From positions 1 to 36,984 of the IMG/VR virus record IMGVR_UViG_3300034152_000141: 36,984 nucleotides of DNA. One strand, given 5' to 3'. The notes below the pieces were generated by a model. It saw only the letters and a list, made by a program, of their open reading frames with translations. It made no database searches and had not been told where the DNA came from. This DNA is from a virus. Within the stretch, counting starts at the first letter, position 1, and each line of letters begins with the position of its first letter. Of this stretch, positions 29,545 to 36,305 are shown piece after piece. The position numbers were made by a program, and so were the translations under genes.

Positions 29545-29573
29545 ATTTTATCTCGGCTATGAGGAAATAGCAA
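29545..29573 (-). promoter_or_regulatory. Sigma70-like promoter for the RHH regulator
   Basis: Minus strand: -35 TTGCTA (29573-29568), 17-base spacer, -10 TAAAAT (29550-29545). GCCGAGAT, the complement of ATCTCGGC, overlaps the end of the spacer and the -10, in the reverse orientation to the other three promoters. The -35 lies in the last codons of the late coiled-coil gene. Confidence 0.75.
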
Positions 29574-29991
29574 GCCCGATAAGAACAAAAATCGTGACCG
29601 CTTCGACCACGATTACGATCGTTTTAATTGTGTCAATCGTTTGCATCTTGTTCAGATCCGCTTTCAATCCGGTCGAGAGTTTCGATAATTCTTCGGTTGA
29701 TCTCTTCGATTCTTCGAGTAGAATCCCGCGCTCCGTCAACTGCTGTTTCTGCTGTTCGAGTTGATTCCTCAATTCGGACAACGCTCTCGTTTGCCCGTTC
29801 AAGAGATTCAACTGTTCGTCGATGGTTTTCTTTTTCTCGTCCGAGAGATTCCGTAAGTAAAATATTTCGTTGTTCAACGCCGTCGACTGTTTCCTCAAGC
29901 TCAACAATTCGTCGTCGATCGTCCTGATGTATTCGTTCAAGTTCGAGATTTCGCTCTGCTGTTCTAACGCTAATGTCCTCAAGAGTAGCAA
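29557..29991 (-). CDS. Coiled-coil protein with C-terminal membrane anchor (overlapping frame B)
   Basis: A 144-residue protein from TTG 29991 after GGGGAAGCGAA; the frame is open to ATG 30123. It is a long Leu-zipper-like coiled coil (LRTLALEQQSEISNLNEYIR, SALNNEIFYLRNLSDEK, LRNQLEQQKQQLTERGILLE) with a final membrane helix (TIVIVVEAVTIFVLIGLAIS). Codons end mostly in G or C like the rest of the genome. It overlaps frame A (29633-30127) over 359 bases, shifted +1. Lysis (spanin-like) or tail-end role possible; no lipobox is visible. Confidence 0.6.
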   Translation of the reverse strand: MLLLRTLALEQQSEISNLNEYIRTIDDELLSLRKQSTALNNEIFYLRNLSDEKKKTIDEQLNLLNGQTRALSELRNQLEQQKQQLTERGILLEESKRSTEELSKLSTGLKADLNKMQTIDTIKTIVIVVEAVTIFVLIGLAISS

Positions 29992-30127
29992 TTCGCTTCC
30001 CCATAGTTTCCTTTGCGGAACTATTGAAAAGATCAAAACGAAAATGACCGGCAACACCGGCCACGGCCGCAAGAGCGAGAGCCGCGACAAACCCGATCGC
30101 CACAAACAAGATTTTTGAACCATTCAA
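29633..30127 (-). CDS. N-terminally anchored coiled-coil protein (overlapping frame A, spanin-like)
   Basis: A 164-residue protein from TTG 30127, which overlaps the upstream stop by TTGA. A clear N-terminal membrane helix (ILFVAIGFVAALALAAVAGV) is followed by a coiled coil rich in Glu and Arg (RNLELERIHQDDRRRIVELE, SLERANESVVRIEEST). Size and layout match an inner-membrane spanin of the Rz type. Codons in the second half are richer in A/T endings and CGA than neighbours, so frame B may be the main one there. Whether both frames are used is open. Confidence 0.55.
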   Translation of the reverse strand: MNGSKILFVAIGFVAALALAAVAGVAGHFRFDLFNSSAKETMGKRIATLEDISVRTAERNLELERIHQDDRRRIVELEETVDGVEQRNILLTESLGREKENHRRTVESLERANESVVRIEESTRTAETAVDGARDSTRRIEEINRRIIETLDRIESGSEQDAND

Positions 30128-30453
30128 ATTACAGCCTCGTCGATTCCGAACTCGATATCCTGAGACTTGTCGATGTCCGTTGCCGTGAACGTGATCATCA
30201 ACTCACCCCGATATTTTTTCGGTGCCTGATTCGTGTCGACCGCCGAAACGTCGACCTTGACGATTCCGGATGATGCCTGAGTCTTGTCGAAATCGCCGTC
30301 CTCTTTCTGAAAGATGTATGTTCCGGCTCGCTTGTCCTTCACGTAGAACCGGACCGAAGCCGTCGAAAGATCAATCGGGTTTGTGTCCGTGTCTTTGACT
30401 GCGAACGCAATCGTTTTCGCTTCGCCCTGTTTGACTGTAATCTTTGATGACAT
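30124..30453 (-). CDS. BppU-like tail/baseplate domain protein
   Basis: A 109-residue beta-rich protein (MSSKITVKQGEAKTIAFAVK...) with VRFYVKDKRAGTYIFQKEDG and KKYRGELMITFTATD. It has the order of the N-terminal domain of baseplate upper proteins, which attach receptor-binding parts to the baseplate. Here the domain stands alone. ATG 30453 follows the stop of a 49-residue gene directly. Confidence 0.55.
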   Translation of the reverse strand: MSSKITVKQGEAKTIAFAVKDTDTNPIDLSTASVRFYVKDKRAGTYIFQKEDGDFDKTQASSGIVKVDVSAVDTNQAPKKYRGELMITFTATDIDKSQDIEFGIDEAVI

Positions 30454-30603
30454 TTAATCCACCTCGACCGTCACGTTGATTTCAGGCTCGACCGTGACCG
30501 TGATCTCCGGATCTTCCGTGTCGACCGTGACCACAATCGGGTCACCCTCTATCGTCGTGATGTTGATATCGCCCTGTAGTCCGTAGCCCTTTGTTATGAT
30601 CAC
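30454..30603 (-). CDS. Very small acidic beta-repeat protein
   Basis: A 49-residue protein from GTG 30603, which overlaps the upstream stop. MIITKGYGLQGDINI is followed by a Val/Thr/Glu/Pro repeat (PIVVTVDTEDPEITVTVEPE). Its length, acidic strands and place between two baseplate-type genes suggest a small structural part. Similar tiny genes occur beside BppU-like genes in other phages. Confidence 0.5.
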   Translation of the reverse strand: MIITKGYGLQGDINITTIEGDPIVVTVDTEDPEITVTVEPEINVTVEVD

Positions 30604-31676
30604 ACGCGCCGCCTTTCAAACACGTTGATGTAGGCCGGAGTTCCGTTCACGTCAAACAAATTGAACCGTGCAATTTCTGTCGTGTTGTCGTCCTCATAGA
30701 AAACCATCTGATCGTTGTTCTCATCAATGAGCCAACGACCACCTTGGATCTGATATAGAAACTCGATCTTTGTCTCAAGCGTCGTCAGATCCGCCGACTC
30801 CCATGAACCCGCGCCATGAGCCGCATCAAGTAATGCCTGAACGGCCGCCGGGATTCCACTGACAGCCGCGTCAAGGTTATTCAACAAAGCCGCCCGGACA
30901 TTCGTGTATCCTTGATTCATCATCGCCACTTGAACGTCGGCTTGATCGATATCGTTCAAAGCCGCGATCGCCACCAAAACGGACGAGATCGCCGCGTCAA
31001 GATTGTCGAGTAGTGCCGCGCGGATCGTCGTCAAACCCTGATTGTCTAACGCCGTTTGAACGTCCGCGATGTCGATGTCATTCAGAGCCGCTATCGCCGC
31101 AAGGATCGCCGTGTCATCGAGAGTCTCCCATGATCCGGCCCCATGAGCCGCCGCAAGCAAAACCGCCACGTCGACTGCCGTTTGAGAACTCCGAGACGAG
31201 ATCGCCGCGTCGATGTTCGCTCCCGGGAATGCCGTCGAGTCGGACAAGATCACATCCCGAACGTTGTTCGGCGCGTGACTCGATCTCGATGAAATATTCG
31301 TGTCGATGTCGTCAACCCAATCCCCGACCTTGATCTCCCCTGTCGCTGGCACATTCACGACATCGGTCCCGGGAGACTGATCGACTCGGGCCTGATACTG
31401 ATCGTCGGTCGTCGGGTTTGAGATCGCCGACGTGTCGAAATTATAGAAATACTCACCGGCCGCGAGTGATGCCGATTTTTCAGTCATCGGTGTTTGCCGT
31501 GCAACCCATCCCGTCGACTTGAAAACCTGATCGTTAAAATCGAGATAAAACCCGTCACTCGCCCGGAAGATCGATATCAAGAGATCCGTCTTTCCCGTGA
31601 CCGGCTGTTTCGAAGCGTCGAGCGCGAGAAACCAGATTATCTCGGTGTCGCCCGTCTGAATCCTGACTCCGTTCAT
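30600..31676 (-). CDS. Tail protein with internal repeats
   Basis: A 358-residue protein. The N-terminal 100 residues resemble the BppU-like neighbour (TEIIWFLALDASKQPVTG, SLAAGEYFYNFDTSAIS). The middle has two near copies of a 40-45 residue unit (AALNDIDIADVQTALDNQGL then RAALLDNLDAAIS; and AALNDIDQADVQVAMMNQGY then RAALLNNLDAAVS), plus AAHGAGSWE twice. This looks like a helical shaft. The C-terminus has a small beta domain (RWLIDENNDQMVFYEDDNTT). Probable baseplate or side-fibre protein. Confidence 0.6.
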   Translation of the reverse strand: MNGVRIQTGDTEIIWFLALDASKQPVTGKTDLLISIFRASDGFYLDFNDQVFKSTGWVARQTPMTEKSASLAAGEYFYNFDTSAISNPTTDDQYQARVDQSPGTDVVNVPATGEIKVGDWVDDIDTNISSRSSHAPNNVRDVILSDSTAFPGANIDAAISSRSSQTAVDVAVLLAAAHGAGSWETLDDTAILAAIAALNDIDIADVQTALDNQGLTTIRAALLDNLDAAISSVLVAIAALNDIDQADVQVAMMNQGYTNVRAALLNNLDAAVSGIPAAVQALLDAAHGAGSWESADLTTLETKIEFLYQIQGGRWLIDENNDQMVFYEDDNTTEIARFNLFDVNGTPAYINVFERRRV

Positions 31677-32170
31677 TCAATCACCCCCGACACGATCGGC
31701 CTTTCGGTCGTGTAGTCGTCCGGATCTGGAACGACTTCGGTCAACAGAAACGTGTACGCGATTCTCAACCCCGCAATAGACAAAGACTCCCCGGCCTGAC
31801 AAGCGTCTTGCATGAATCGAGTATGGCCGTCATACGGACCGATAGATCCGGAACATCCCTGTTCAGAACAATCGCCGTTGATCGCCTGATACCACTTCCC
31901 GCATGTGTCGCATTTCCCCAACGCGAGCCCCGGCCGCTCCGGATGGAATCCGTCTTCGAATTGAATGAAAATGTGACTTCCGTGAGTGTGCGGATGTGCC
32001 ATTTCGACGAACGTCGTCTCATCTCCCGGTGTCGAGTAGTATCCCAAAACGAGATAGATTTCCGTCCAATCCTGACCGATGAACGGATTATTCTCGAACT
32101 TGATCGCCGCGATCATCATCCGGTCGAGTTCCGCGCTCTGTACAGGATTATTGAGTTTGATCATCGCCAT
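31673..32170 (-). CDS. Cys/His-rich tail-region protein, unknown
   Basis: A 165-residue protein with a likely zinc ribbon: CDTCGKWYQ (CxxC) and later DCSEQGCSG. A His-rich strand HPHTHGSHIFIQFEDGFHP may also bind metal. ATG 32170 overlaps the glycosyltransferase end by 23 bases, and its stop overlaps the next ATG by ATGA. Tail fibres often carry metal-binding domains, but a role here is unproven. Confidence 0.55.
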   Translation of the reverse strand: MAMIKLNNPVQSAELDRMMIAAIKFENNPFIGQDWTEIYLVLGYYSTPGDETTFVEMAHPHTHGSHIFIQFEDGFHPERPGLALGKCDTCGKWYQAINGDCSEQGCSGSIGPYDGHTRFMQDACQAGESLSIAGLRIAYTFLLTEVVPDPDDYTTERPIVSGVIE

Positions 32171-33380
32171 GATTGATTGCCCTCCGATATAATTCGACGA
32201 ACTGTTTCGCTATGCGATCCCATCTGAAATGACTCGCTCTCTCAAGCCCGAGCGTTGCAAGATCCGTCCGATGTTCAATTGATTTCATGACCCTTAACGC
32301 CGTGTTGATGTCGTCAGCCGAATCCGGCCTGATGATCAAAGCATATTCGTTTTCGCCGTCGACAACAACCTCACCGAGCCCCTCGACCTCAGTAGAGATC
32401 AGCGGAACGCCCATCGCCATGTGTTCGAGAGCAACGATCCCGAAAGGCTCGTTGATGGACGGCATGAGCCCGACATCGGCCGCCGCGTATAGATCGAACA
32501 GTTCAATTCCTTTCTGGAATCCAACCCACTGAATCCGCTCCGGATATTGTCGAATCAACTGTTTAATTTTTTTCGTGACAATCCAGTTCTCGCGGATCTT
32601 TTTCGTATCCGCGTTCACTTCCCCAACGAGAACGACACAATACCCATTGTCATGATCCTCGACCGCTCGAAGCAACGGCCGAATGCCCTTCATGTCAGCG
32701 ATTCGGCCAACGAACAAGGCGATCTCGCGATCCGGAAGATTGTGCCTGATCCGGGCTCGCTTCCCGTCACCGGCTCCCGGGTGCCATTCGTCGAGCCTGA
32801 TCCCATTCGAAATGACAGCGATATCTCGATCGACCATGAACGTTTTCCGCAACACATCGGCATAGGCCCGAGACGAGACGACTACTTGATCGCTCCGTGT
32901 CACAAGATGGGCCTCTTGTTGGCAACAATACAGATATTGCTCCGGCGGGCCGCCCTTGACTGTGAATGCCCCGGTACTGTCGCCGATCTGAGTCAAACAG
33001 AGATGAACCGCCGAGAGTAGCGGGATTTTCATCGCATCCCTGACCGCTTGTCCGACCTGAAAAGCGTCCCAATCATGGACGTGAACGATATCCCATCGAG
33101 CCCCTTCGGCCATGAGCGACATCAACGTTCTCATCATTTGGATGTCGTTCGTCATCATACACGAAACATCCGCGCGTCTCGGTTTCCAACAGACGAGTTT
33201 ATCGGACGTGAACTTTCGGACCCCGTAGTAATTTTTTGGCCGATCTCCCGGGCCGATCGTAATCATGTCGATCTCAACCTCGGCGAGTTTTGCCATTTCC
33301 CGATAGAGTTCCTTGACGTGAGTTCCTCGGCCGCCGATGAGAACCTCCGGATCTTCGCATGTGACAACAAGAACTCTCAT
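32148..33380 (-). CDS. GT4-type glycosyltransferase
   Basis: A 410-residue GT-B enzyme. The N-terminal domain opens MRVLVVTCEDPEVLIGGRGT (glycine-rich acceptor loop), and HVHDWDAFQVGQA is typical of starch-synthase-like GT4 enzymes. The C-terminal domain has IALFVGRIADMKGIRPLLRA and the nucleotide-sugar motif EPFGIVALEHMAMG (E-x7-E). The start ATG 33380 overlaps the upstream stop by ATGA. It lies inside the tail gene block, so it may change host surface sugars to block other phages, or modify phage tail parts (inference). Confidence 0.88.
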   Translation of the reverse strand: MRVLVVTCEDPEVLIGGRGTHVKELYREMAKLAEVEIDMITIGPGDRPKNYYGVRKFTSDKLVCWKPRRADVSCMMTNDIQMMRTLMSLMAEGARWDIVHVHDWDAFQVGQAVRDAMKIPLLSAVHLCLTQIGDSTGAFTVKGGPPEQYLYCCQQEAHLVTRSDQVVVSSRAYADVLRKTFMVDRDIAVISNGIRLDEWHPGAGDGKRARIRHNLPDREIALFVGRIADMKGIRPLLRAVEDHDNGYCVVLVGEVNADTKKIRENWIVTKKIKQLIRQYPERIQWVGFQKGIELFDLYAAADVGLMPSINEPFGIVALEHMAMGVPLISTEVEGLGEVVVDGENEYALIIRPDSADDINTALRVMKSIEHRTDLATLGLERASHFRWDRIAKQFVELYRRAINHGDDQTQ

Positions 33381-33892
33381 CCGATCACCGCCACCTCGCC
33401 CCAACAATTGAGCGTCAGATTCCCGGCCGTGTAGTTAGTCCATTCGGTCCGGAGATACCGGGGAGACGTTCCAGTCAAATATGCCTCGGTCAGCGAGATC
33501 CCGAGCCCCGTTGAACTGAATATCTTATGACTGAGATTGAGCGCACCTGACGGCTTCGAATAGACAGCGTTGTATGCCGTCCGTGTGATTGATGAATCGC
33601 CGCCGATCGACATCGTTGTCGTATAGGTTGAGAACCCCATCGCGAGACCGGTCACGCCTGCCTTGCCCGATCCCTCGGCCACGGTCCGGATCGACCGGAA
33701 AGAGAACATAACAACGCCCGCCTCATCCGGGATCGTGATCAACCAAACCCCCGGACCCCCGGGAAGCGGCGGAACAACGAGCGACGTGTTCGCGACCTCG
33801 ACATTCTCGGGTTGATCGTGATGATCATCGAGCCCGATGTTGATCAAGAGATCGTGATCCGGAATGTGTTCCAGAAAATTAGACAGTTTCAT
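33377..33892 (-). CDS. Tail-tip protein, member of a three-gene related set
   Basis: A 171-residue protein with INIGLDDHHDQPENVEV at the N-terminus and AYNAVYSKPSGALNLSHKIF, and an ending LRTEWTNYTAGNLTLNCWGE. The same three blocks occur in the two upstream genes (33889 and 34377). Beta-rich, no membrane segment. Location beside baseplate genes and the glycosyltransferase suggests receptor binding (inference). Confidence 0.6.
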   Translation of the reverse strand: MKLSNFLEHIPDHDLLINIGLDDHHDQPENVEVANTSLVVPPLPGGPGVWLITIPDEAGVVMFSFRSIRTVAEGSGKAGVTGLAMGFSTYTTTMSIGGDSSITRTAYNAVYSKPSGALNLSHKIFSSTGLGISLTEAYLTGTSPRYLRTEWTNYTAGNLTLNCWGEVAVIG

Positions 33893-34380
33893 TTCACCAT
33901 CACTGTCCCGTAGCAGAGCATTATCCGAGCGATCGGCCTGTGATTGTAGAACTCAAGAACCGCCTCGTCGGTTGCTGTGTCGATATACGCATCCCGAAGC
34001 CGGACCATTCCCCCGAACAGATTCGGCGTGAGATACGCGTCGCCGTGGAGCCTCGAATACCCGCCCATGTACGATGTCGGATACCCGGACCCGTATGGTT
34101 TCATCGACCATCCGCTCGACTCTTGCGGAGTGTCAGTACCGAACACGACAACGCCGGTGTGTCCCTGAACGCCGACGGATTGATTGCCCCGGAGAACTGC
34201 CCGAAGAACCTTGAATCCGGACGCCCCGAGAACCGTCCGATGTTCATATGCGCTCAACGCCGGGATCGATTGAGAGTTGATGATTACCCGATAGGATACG
34301 CCTTGAGGATGGTGATCGTTCACGCCCTGACTTTGCGTGAGATCATGATCGCCCAAAACTTCCCGATTTGCGAGCCTCAA
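33889..34380 (-). CDS. Tail-tip protein, member of a three-gene related set
   Basis: A 163-residue protein from TTG 34380, which overlaps the upstream stop by TTGA. It has GVNDHHPQGVSYRVI, YMGGYSRLHGDAYLTPNLFG and RLRDAYIDTATDEAVLEFYN, matching blocks of its two neighbours though more diverged. A longer start at 34482 would overlap the upstream gene by over 100 bases and is rejected. Confidence 0.6.
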   Translation of the reverse strand: MRLANREVLGDHDLTQSQGVNDHHPQGVSYRVIINSQSIPALSAYEHRTVLGASGFKVLRAVLRGNQSVGVQGHTGVVVFGTDTPQESSGWSMKPYGSGYPTSYMGGYSRLHGDAYLTPNLFGGMVRLRDAYIDTATDEAVLEFYNHRPIARIMLCYGTVMVK

Positions 34381-34895
34381 TATGCCAACACCTGACCTTT
34401 CACCCAAAGAGTCGCGTTTGTCACGGTCGGATTGTGAAACCGAATCCGGACAACATCGTTCGCCACGTCCGCGAAGATCCACGCATCCCGGACGTTGATA
34501 TACCGATTCGAGATTCCCGTGTTGCTGTCGAAAATCTTGTGCGAGAGATAGAGATCCGCGTTCTGTTTAGAATAAGTCGCCGCGTAGACCTGTTTCAACG
34601 ACACGTCCCGGATGCTGTGGCCCATAGCTTCATCGGAATCCCGTGTCGCGTATATCTCCGCGAACTCTTTCCACAATCCGCCGCCCTGTGTTTTCGCGCC
34701 AACCAACATGATCCGCGCCACTGAATAGTTGAATGCCGGTAACGCGAGATCCATATCCCAATTCGTTCCGGCGTTGATCGCCTGAGAAGTGTTGTCGATC
34801 GTTATAGCGATCGGCTGTGCATGATGACTGTGAACGCCTATGTTCACGAAATCGTTGTGATCAACAATCCCGTCAGTATCCGGAATGAGCCGCAT
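34377..34895 (-). CDS. Tail-tip protein, member of a three-gene related set
   Basis: A 172-residue protein (MRLIPDTDGIVDHNDFVNIG...) with VHSHHAQPIAITIDN, ATYSKQNADLYLSHKIFD and YINVRDAWIFADVANDVVRI. The D-H-H-x-Q and Y-S-K ... L-S-H-K-I-F blocks recur downstream, so this is the first of a tandem triplication. ATG 34895 follows AGGGA. Confidence 0.6.
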   Translation of the reverse strand: MRLIPDTDGIVDHNDFVNIGVHSHHAQPIAITIDNTSQAINAGTNWDMDLALPAFNYSVARIMLVGAKTQGGGLWKEFAEIYATRDSDEAMGHSIRDVSLKQVYAATYSKQNADLYLSHKIFDSNTGISNRYINVRDAWIFADVANDVVRIRFHNPTVTNATLWVKGQVLAY

Positions 34896-34901
34896 CGTTC
34901 C

Positions 34902-35453
34902 CTACACAAGATTGATCTGTTTAAAATAATTCAACCGGACGAAATCGCCCGGGGAAGTGAAACCCTCATGTTGTCCCTTGATGAGATCCACACCGGCCGC
35001 CTTGAATGCCTCGTCGACGAACACCGAACAAACGTCGCCCTGAACCTCTCGATTGAACGGAACCCATTTGACCTTGTTCCAGAACCAGCGCGTCGGATAT
35101 ACGAAAGCGAGAACACACAGTTTCGCGAAATTATACGGCCGCTTTTTCTTGAGTTGATCCTTGCAATACCACAAGAGTTTCGCCGCTTTCGTTTCTCCAA
35201 TTTTCCGCCGCGGCTCAAGAATCAGATCACCGAGATCCGTGACGATGCTTTCCTTCACGCCATGCATGATCTTTTTCTTGCCCTTCCGTTTCTCCCGCCA
35301 CACGGTCTGTTCATAAAGCATATCGTCGACCACAAGCCCGACGTGGATGTATTTGCTATCGGTGAAATACGTTATCGCCCTGAGAACGAACTTCAAAAGC
35401 CCCTTTTCCATTTGCCGGTCGAACTTCCAGAGAATCAGTGTTCCGTCTTTCAT
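34902..35453 (-). CDS. Permuted papain-like hydrolase (YiiX/NlpC-P60-like), possible lysis enzyme
   Basis: A 183-residue protein in which the catalytic His comes first (His37 in DSKYIHVGLVVDD) and Cys later (Cys142 in GDVCSVFVDEAF). This is the permuted order of YiiX/C92-type enzymes. A membrane-friendly helix (KLCVLAFVYPTRWFWNK) lies between. Its neighbours are a holin-like and an XhlA-like gene, which supports a lysis role, although permuted enzymes often cut amides other than peptidoglycan. ATG 35453 overlaps the upstream stop by ATGA. Confidence 0.65.
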   Translation of the reverse strand: MKDGTLILWKFDRQMEKGLLKFVLRAITYFTDSKYIHVGLVVDDMLYEQTVWREKRKGKKKIMHGVKESIVTDLGDLILEPRRKIGETKAAKLLWYCKDQLKKKRPYNFAKLCVLAFVYPTRWFWNKVKWVPFNREVQGDVCSVFVDEAFKAAGVDLIKGQHEGFTSPGDFVRLNYFKQINLV

Positions 35454-35668
35454 TTCCCAACCTCGGCCCTTTTCTGAACCGCTTTCGCCCCTTGGCCGAA
35501 TCCGATCAACCCCACGCCGAACGCGATGCACATATTTCGAGTTGATGGATCAAGATCCTTCACCGCTATCCCGGCGAAGATCATCCCCGCGCCGACAAGA
35601 TTCGACCACGCCACGGACACCCTCATCATCGACGTGTTGCCGTTGTCATCTTGGAATAGTCCTTTCAC
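35450..35668 (-). CDS. Two-helix membrane protein, holin-like
   Basis: A 72-residue protein from GTG 35668 after GGAGGTTTCGTC. MKGLFQDDNGNTSMMRV is followed by two hydrophobic helices (SNLVGAGMIFAGIAV and CIAFGVGLIGFGQGA) and a short charged end. Small size, two helices and coupling by ATGA to a hydrolase suit a class II holin. The assignment is by layout. Confidence 0.55.
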   Translation of the reverse strand: MKGLFQDDNGNTSMMRVSVAWSNLVGAGMIFAGIAVKDLDPSTRNMCIAFGVGLIGFGQGAKAVQKRAEVGK

Positions 35669-35692
35669 GACGAAACCTCCGACGATAATAAA

Positions 35693-36091
35693 TTACGGTG
35701 AGATACGCACCCCTCCGGGAGCCCCGGGTGCGTCGAAATACAATAAGAAAAAAGGGGCCGGGTCTCCATCAAGATGAGACCATGTAACCTCGGATCGCAT
35801 CTCATACCCCTGAAACGTCCGAACCGCCCGAACGCCAACGATCCATCCGTTTTCATCCAACGTGAAATCGAATCCCGGCGAATCGACAGTTCCGATGACA
35901 CTTTCGCTCCCCTCGACATACGGATAAGGCGCGAGCATCACCTCATAGGTGATCACACCATAGTCGGCCGTCACCTCATCCCACGTGACACCGACCTCGC
36001 GGCCGAATACGATCTCGATCCCTGACGCTCTCATCACGCCAAAGGTTGCGAGCGCGATGAACAGAATACCGATAATAATCAACCGTTTCAT
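35693..36091 (-). CDS. Secreted Fn3-like protein
   Basis: A 132-residue protein with an N-terminal signal or anchor segment (MKRLIIIGILFIALATFGVM) and one fibronectin-III-like domain (VTWDEVTADYGVITYEVMLA, GWIVGVRAVRTF). GGAGGTG with 7 bases to ATG 36091 lies in the end of the upstream gene. The gap to the holin-like gene holds only a ribosome binding site. Envelope or surface role probable. Confidence 0.6.
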   Translation of the reverse strand: MKRLIIIGILFIALATFGVMRASGIEIVFGREVGVTWDEVTADYGVITYEVMLAPYPYVEGSESVIGTVDSPGFDFTLDENGWIVGVRAVRTFQGYEMRSEVTWSHLDGDPAPFFLLYFDAPGAPGGVRISP

Positions 36092-36092
36092 T

Positions 36093-36305
36093 TCAAAACA
36101 CCTCCAAAACCTTGAGCGTTAGCGACACAAGAGAGCCGACGAGAGCGACTTGTTGAACTCTGATCGCGATCGTCTTTGCCCGATTTCTGTATCCCAACGT
36201 CTTGAGCGCATCGCGTATTTCCTTGGCGAGTTTTTTGAACTCCCCTTCCATGTGTTCCATTTTCGTTTCGAGAACGGCGATCCGTTCGCCCGCTGTTGGA
36301 CTCAT
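36093..36305 (-). CDS. XhlA-like coiled-coil plus membrane protein
   Basis: A 70-residue protein with a charged coiled coil at the front (ERIAVLETKMEHMEGEFKKL) and a hydrophobic C-terminal helix (IRVQQVALVGSLVSLTLKVL). This is the plan of hemolysin XhlA-type proteins linked to holins in defective phage PBSX. ATG 36305 overlaps the preceding tail gene by ATGA. It precedes the holin-like and hydrolase genes, supporting a lysis cassette. Confidence 0.6.
   Translation of the reverse strand: MSPTAGERIAVLETKMEHMEGEFKKLAKEIRDALKTLGYRNRAKTIAIRVQQVALVGSLVSLTLKVLEVF

Noticed and set aside
29557-30123. Lipoprotein (o-spanin) in frame B
   Set aside because: The frame B front has a single Cys but no L-x-x-C type lipobox after a signal peptide, so a classic Rz1 assignment is not supported.
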